Under the pieces are notes generated by a model that saw nothing but the letters and a program-made list of their open reading frames with translations, did no database searches and was not told the origin of the DNA. Source: RI-153 sp963752935 (lineage in GTDB: Bacteria > Chloroflexota > Anaerolineae > Caldilineales > Caldilineaceae). From it: a DNA stretch of 64,000 bases. Of the stretch, positions 62,325 to 64,000 are shown piece by piece. The stretch covers positions 1 to 64,000 of the forward strand of contig CAVWAL010000003.1 of assembly GCA_963752935.1 (NCBI GenBank). Direction: 5' to 3'. Position numbers and translations under genes: made by a program. Position 1 is the first letter of the stretch. Each line of letters opens with the position of its first letter.

Positions 62325-64000
62325 GTGAGGACATCCCACTACTTCTGGCAGCTAATCACCTTTCGACCCAAATACTACGCCATCGACGTCGTCTCTATGG
62401 TGCTCAACCTGGGCCTATTTACGGTACAGGGCTTGCTTCTGCGCGCCTTTTTCAACTACCTCAGCGGGGATGCTCAATTCAGCCTGGCATGGATTGTGAC
62501 AGGGCAGGTCAGTTACTCCCTGCTCACCCTCGCTGGCATGGCCGGCGCCATGCTGGCCTTCAACCATTTTTTGTATCACACTACGGCCCTGCTGATTCGC
62601 AATCTGCTCAACCGCATCCTGGACCTGCCCGGAGCCCGGCCGCTTCCCGTACAGATCGATGGCCGGTTGATGTCTACCGGTCAGGCAATCAGCACCTTGC
62701 GGGATGATACCCAGGAGATGGCGATGGGCGTCGCCCTGATCGACGACCTCATCGGCGCCAGCGTCGGTACGATCACGGCGACGGCCATGATGCTCTCCAT
62801 CAATCCCCTGGTGACCTTGGGAACCTTTATGCCCCTGGTGTTGGTCGTCTTCGTCGCCCACCGTCTGGGGAACACGGCAGCCAGATTGCGGACGGCAGGA
62901 CGCCAATCCACCAGCAGCGTCACCGGCTTTATCGCTGACATGTTTCACAATGCAGAAGCGGTCAAGGCTACGGGGGCCGAAGAGCGGCTGGTAGCCCACT
63001 TCCGCACTGTGAACGACCAGCGCAAGGCCGCCATGGTCAAGGACAAGCTGATGACGGATTTCGTGGATGCTCTGTCCAGGGGCACCACCGACATTGGCAT
63101 CGGCCTGGTTCTGCTGCTGGCAGCCCAAGAGATGTACAGGGGCTCGTTCACGGTGGGGGACTTCGCCCTCTTTGCCTCGTACGTGTGGCCAATTACCAAC
63201 ATGATGCGCATTGCGGCGGGGCTGGTCACCCGCTATCGGCAGGTAGAAATCTCCACGGCGCGCATGGACGAGATGATGCAGGGATTGCAGCCGGGTGCGG
63301 CCGTGGCTCACAATCGTATCTACCTGCGTGAAGATCCGCCTCCTCTTACCCATGTTCCCAAAGGGGCAGAGGATCGACTGCACGTACTGTCCGTTGCCCA
63401 GCTATGCTATATCTATCCAGGCTCGAAAAACGGCATCCGAGAGATTGATTTCCGTCTGGACCAGGGTTCCTTCACCGTCATTACCGGCCGCATCGGCAGT
63501 GGCAAGACAACGCTGCTTCGGGTGCTGCTCGGTTTGCTCCCAGCGGATTCAGGTACAATCTATTGGAATGACCGGCCTGTGGCACATCCCGATCGTTTCA
63601 TGACCCCGCCCCGGGTCGCCTACACGGCCCAGGTGCCCGATCTGTTCAGCGATACTCTTCTGGCCAATCTGCTTCTGGGGCTACCGCCTGCGGATTTCAA
63701 TGTGGAGGGGGCGCTTCACGCCTCGGTGATGGAGGAGGATGTTGGGGCCATGGCCCAGGGGGTGATGACCCTGGTCGGGCCACGGGGGCTGCGACTCTCC
63801 GGCGGACAGATTCAGCGCAGCGCTGCCGCGCGTATGTTTGTGCGGGAGCCAGAGCTGTACGTCTTCGACGATCTGTCCAGCGCCCTGGATGTCTCCACGG
63901 AAAGCATCCTATGGGAGCGCCTCTTTGCCCGTGGCCGACCTACCTGCCTGGTTGTCTCGCACCGGCGGCCGGCCTTGCGGAGGGCCGACCAGATTGTTCT
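62325..64000 (+). CDS. ABC exporter half-transporter, subunit B, cut by window edge
   Basis: GTG at 62325 (AGAGG nine bases upstream) opens MRTSHYFWQLITFRPKYYAI; the frame is open to the right edge, 558 codons. Six membrane helices (1-330), then an ATPase domain with Walker A 'VITGRIGSGKTTLLRVL', signature 'LRLSGGQIQRSAAARMF' and Walker B 'LYVFDDLSSALDV', where the catalytic Glu is replaced by Asp. That substitution marks the degenerate site of heterodimeric exporters such as BmrCD and TM287/288. H-switch 'VVSHRRPAL' is present. The stop lies outside the window, probably within about 20 codons. Confidence 0.93.
   Translation, partial: MRTSHYFWQLITFRPKYYAIDVVSMVLNLGLFTVQGLLLRAFFNYLSGDAQFSLAWIVTGQVSYSLLTLAGMAGAMLAFNHFLYHTTALLIRNLLNRILDLPGARPLPVQIDGRLMSTGQAISTLRDDTQEMAMGVALIDDLIGASVGTITATAMMLSINPLVTLGTFMPLVLVVFVAHRLGNTAARLRTAGRQSTSSVTGFIADMFHNAEAVKATGAEERLVAHFRTVNDQRKAAMVKDKLMTDFVDALSRGTTDIGIGLVLLLAAQEMYRGSFTVGDFALFASYVWPITNMMRIAAGLVTRYRQVEISTARMDEMMQGLQPGAAVAHNRIYLREDPPPLTHVPKGAEDRLHVLSVAQLCYIYPGSKNGIREIDFRLDQGSFTVITGRIGSGKTTLLRVLLGLLPADSGTIYWNDRPVAHPDRFMTPPRVAYTAQVPDLFSDTLLANLLLGLPPADFNVEGALHASVMEEDVGAMAQGVMTLVGPRGLRLSGGQIQRSAAARMFVREPELYVFDDLSSALDVSTESILWERLFARGRPTCLVVSHRRPALRRADQIV

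Noticed and set aside
62415..63383. 322-codon minus-strand frame at the right end
   Set aside because: Antisense to the second exporter gene, whose plus frame runs unbroken from 62325 to the edge with Walker motifs.
1..64000. tRNA, rRNA, CRISPR array or origin of replication
   Set aside because: No cloverleaf with CCA-type acceptor and TTCGA arm, no rRNA-like stretch, no regular spacer repeats and no DnaA-box cluster was noticed.

Overview
The window reads as a chromosomal stretch of a Gram-positive-like environmental bacterium, most plausibly a Chloroflexota of the Caldilinea/Anaerolinea type. This is an inference from gene content: two very large OmpR-HTH/BTAD/AAA/TPR regulators, many small lipoproteins, oligopeptide-type importers next to a URO-D-family methyltransferase, and CsbD/YeaQ/YtxH stress proteins. 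No rRNA, tRNA, CRISPR array or plasmid or phage core genes were seen.

Layout. 1-2.6 kb: a YggT-like membrane protein running off the left edge, palindromic repeats, and three small stress or membrane genes on the minus strand. 2.6-4.6 kb: a GAF histidine kinase and NarL-type response regulator with a clear terminator. 5.2-6.0 kb: an XRE repressor and small membrane protein behind a near-consensus promoter with an operator. 6.0-6.9 kb: remnants of a tyrosine recombinase and a Tn3 transposase. 6.9-12.2 kb: a small conserved gene, a 1097-residue BTAD activator and a tandemly duplicated lipoprotein; the two genes flanking the activator carry the same 11-bp-spaced heptamer operator. 12.4-16.0 kb: mobile-element debris (recombinase, ISKra4-like, resolvase, truncated host genes) and one complete IS4-family element. 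16.0-22.6 kb: a decayed PocR-AraC regulator and a deletion-scarred carbohydrate cluster in which only two paralogous TIM-barrel proteins are intact. 22.8-33.7 kb: a visibly AT-richer block with CcdA/TlpA, a galactofuranose-type CUT2 importer (ytfQ-ytfR-ytfT-yjfF), and a binding protein/YesM kinase/YesN regulator trio that probably senses the same class of sugar. 33.9-38.8 kb: broken ABC-2 exporter genes, a membrane protein, a transglutaminase-like protein, a broken LuxR regulator fused to a methyltransferase tail, and another resolvase remnant. 39-46.6 kb: lipoproteins, a Gfo/Idh oxidoreductase with one frameshift, and a 1531-residue BTAD regulator with a nucleotide-cyclase-like module and a lectin-like C-terminus. 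46.9-51.7 kb: a MacAB-like ABC operon. 52-60 kb: transposase and resolvase scraps, then a URO-D methyltransferase and a complete five-gene Opp-type importer (binding protein and one permease carry frameshifts). 60.5-64 kb: a heterodimeric ABC exporter pair, the second gene cut by the right edge.

Two themes dominate. First, OmpR/SARP-type direct repeats with an exact 11-bp period occur at four promoters, two with the same heptamer on either side of a BTAD gene, suggesting a compact local regulon. Second, at least a dozen genes are frameshifted or fused at deletion joints while very long neighbours are intact; part of this looks like real decay around mobile elements and part (YtfT, OppB, binding protein, Gfo/Idh) could be indel errors in the assembly. 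Identifications come from reading translations and motifs by eye; no database search was possible.
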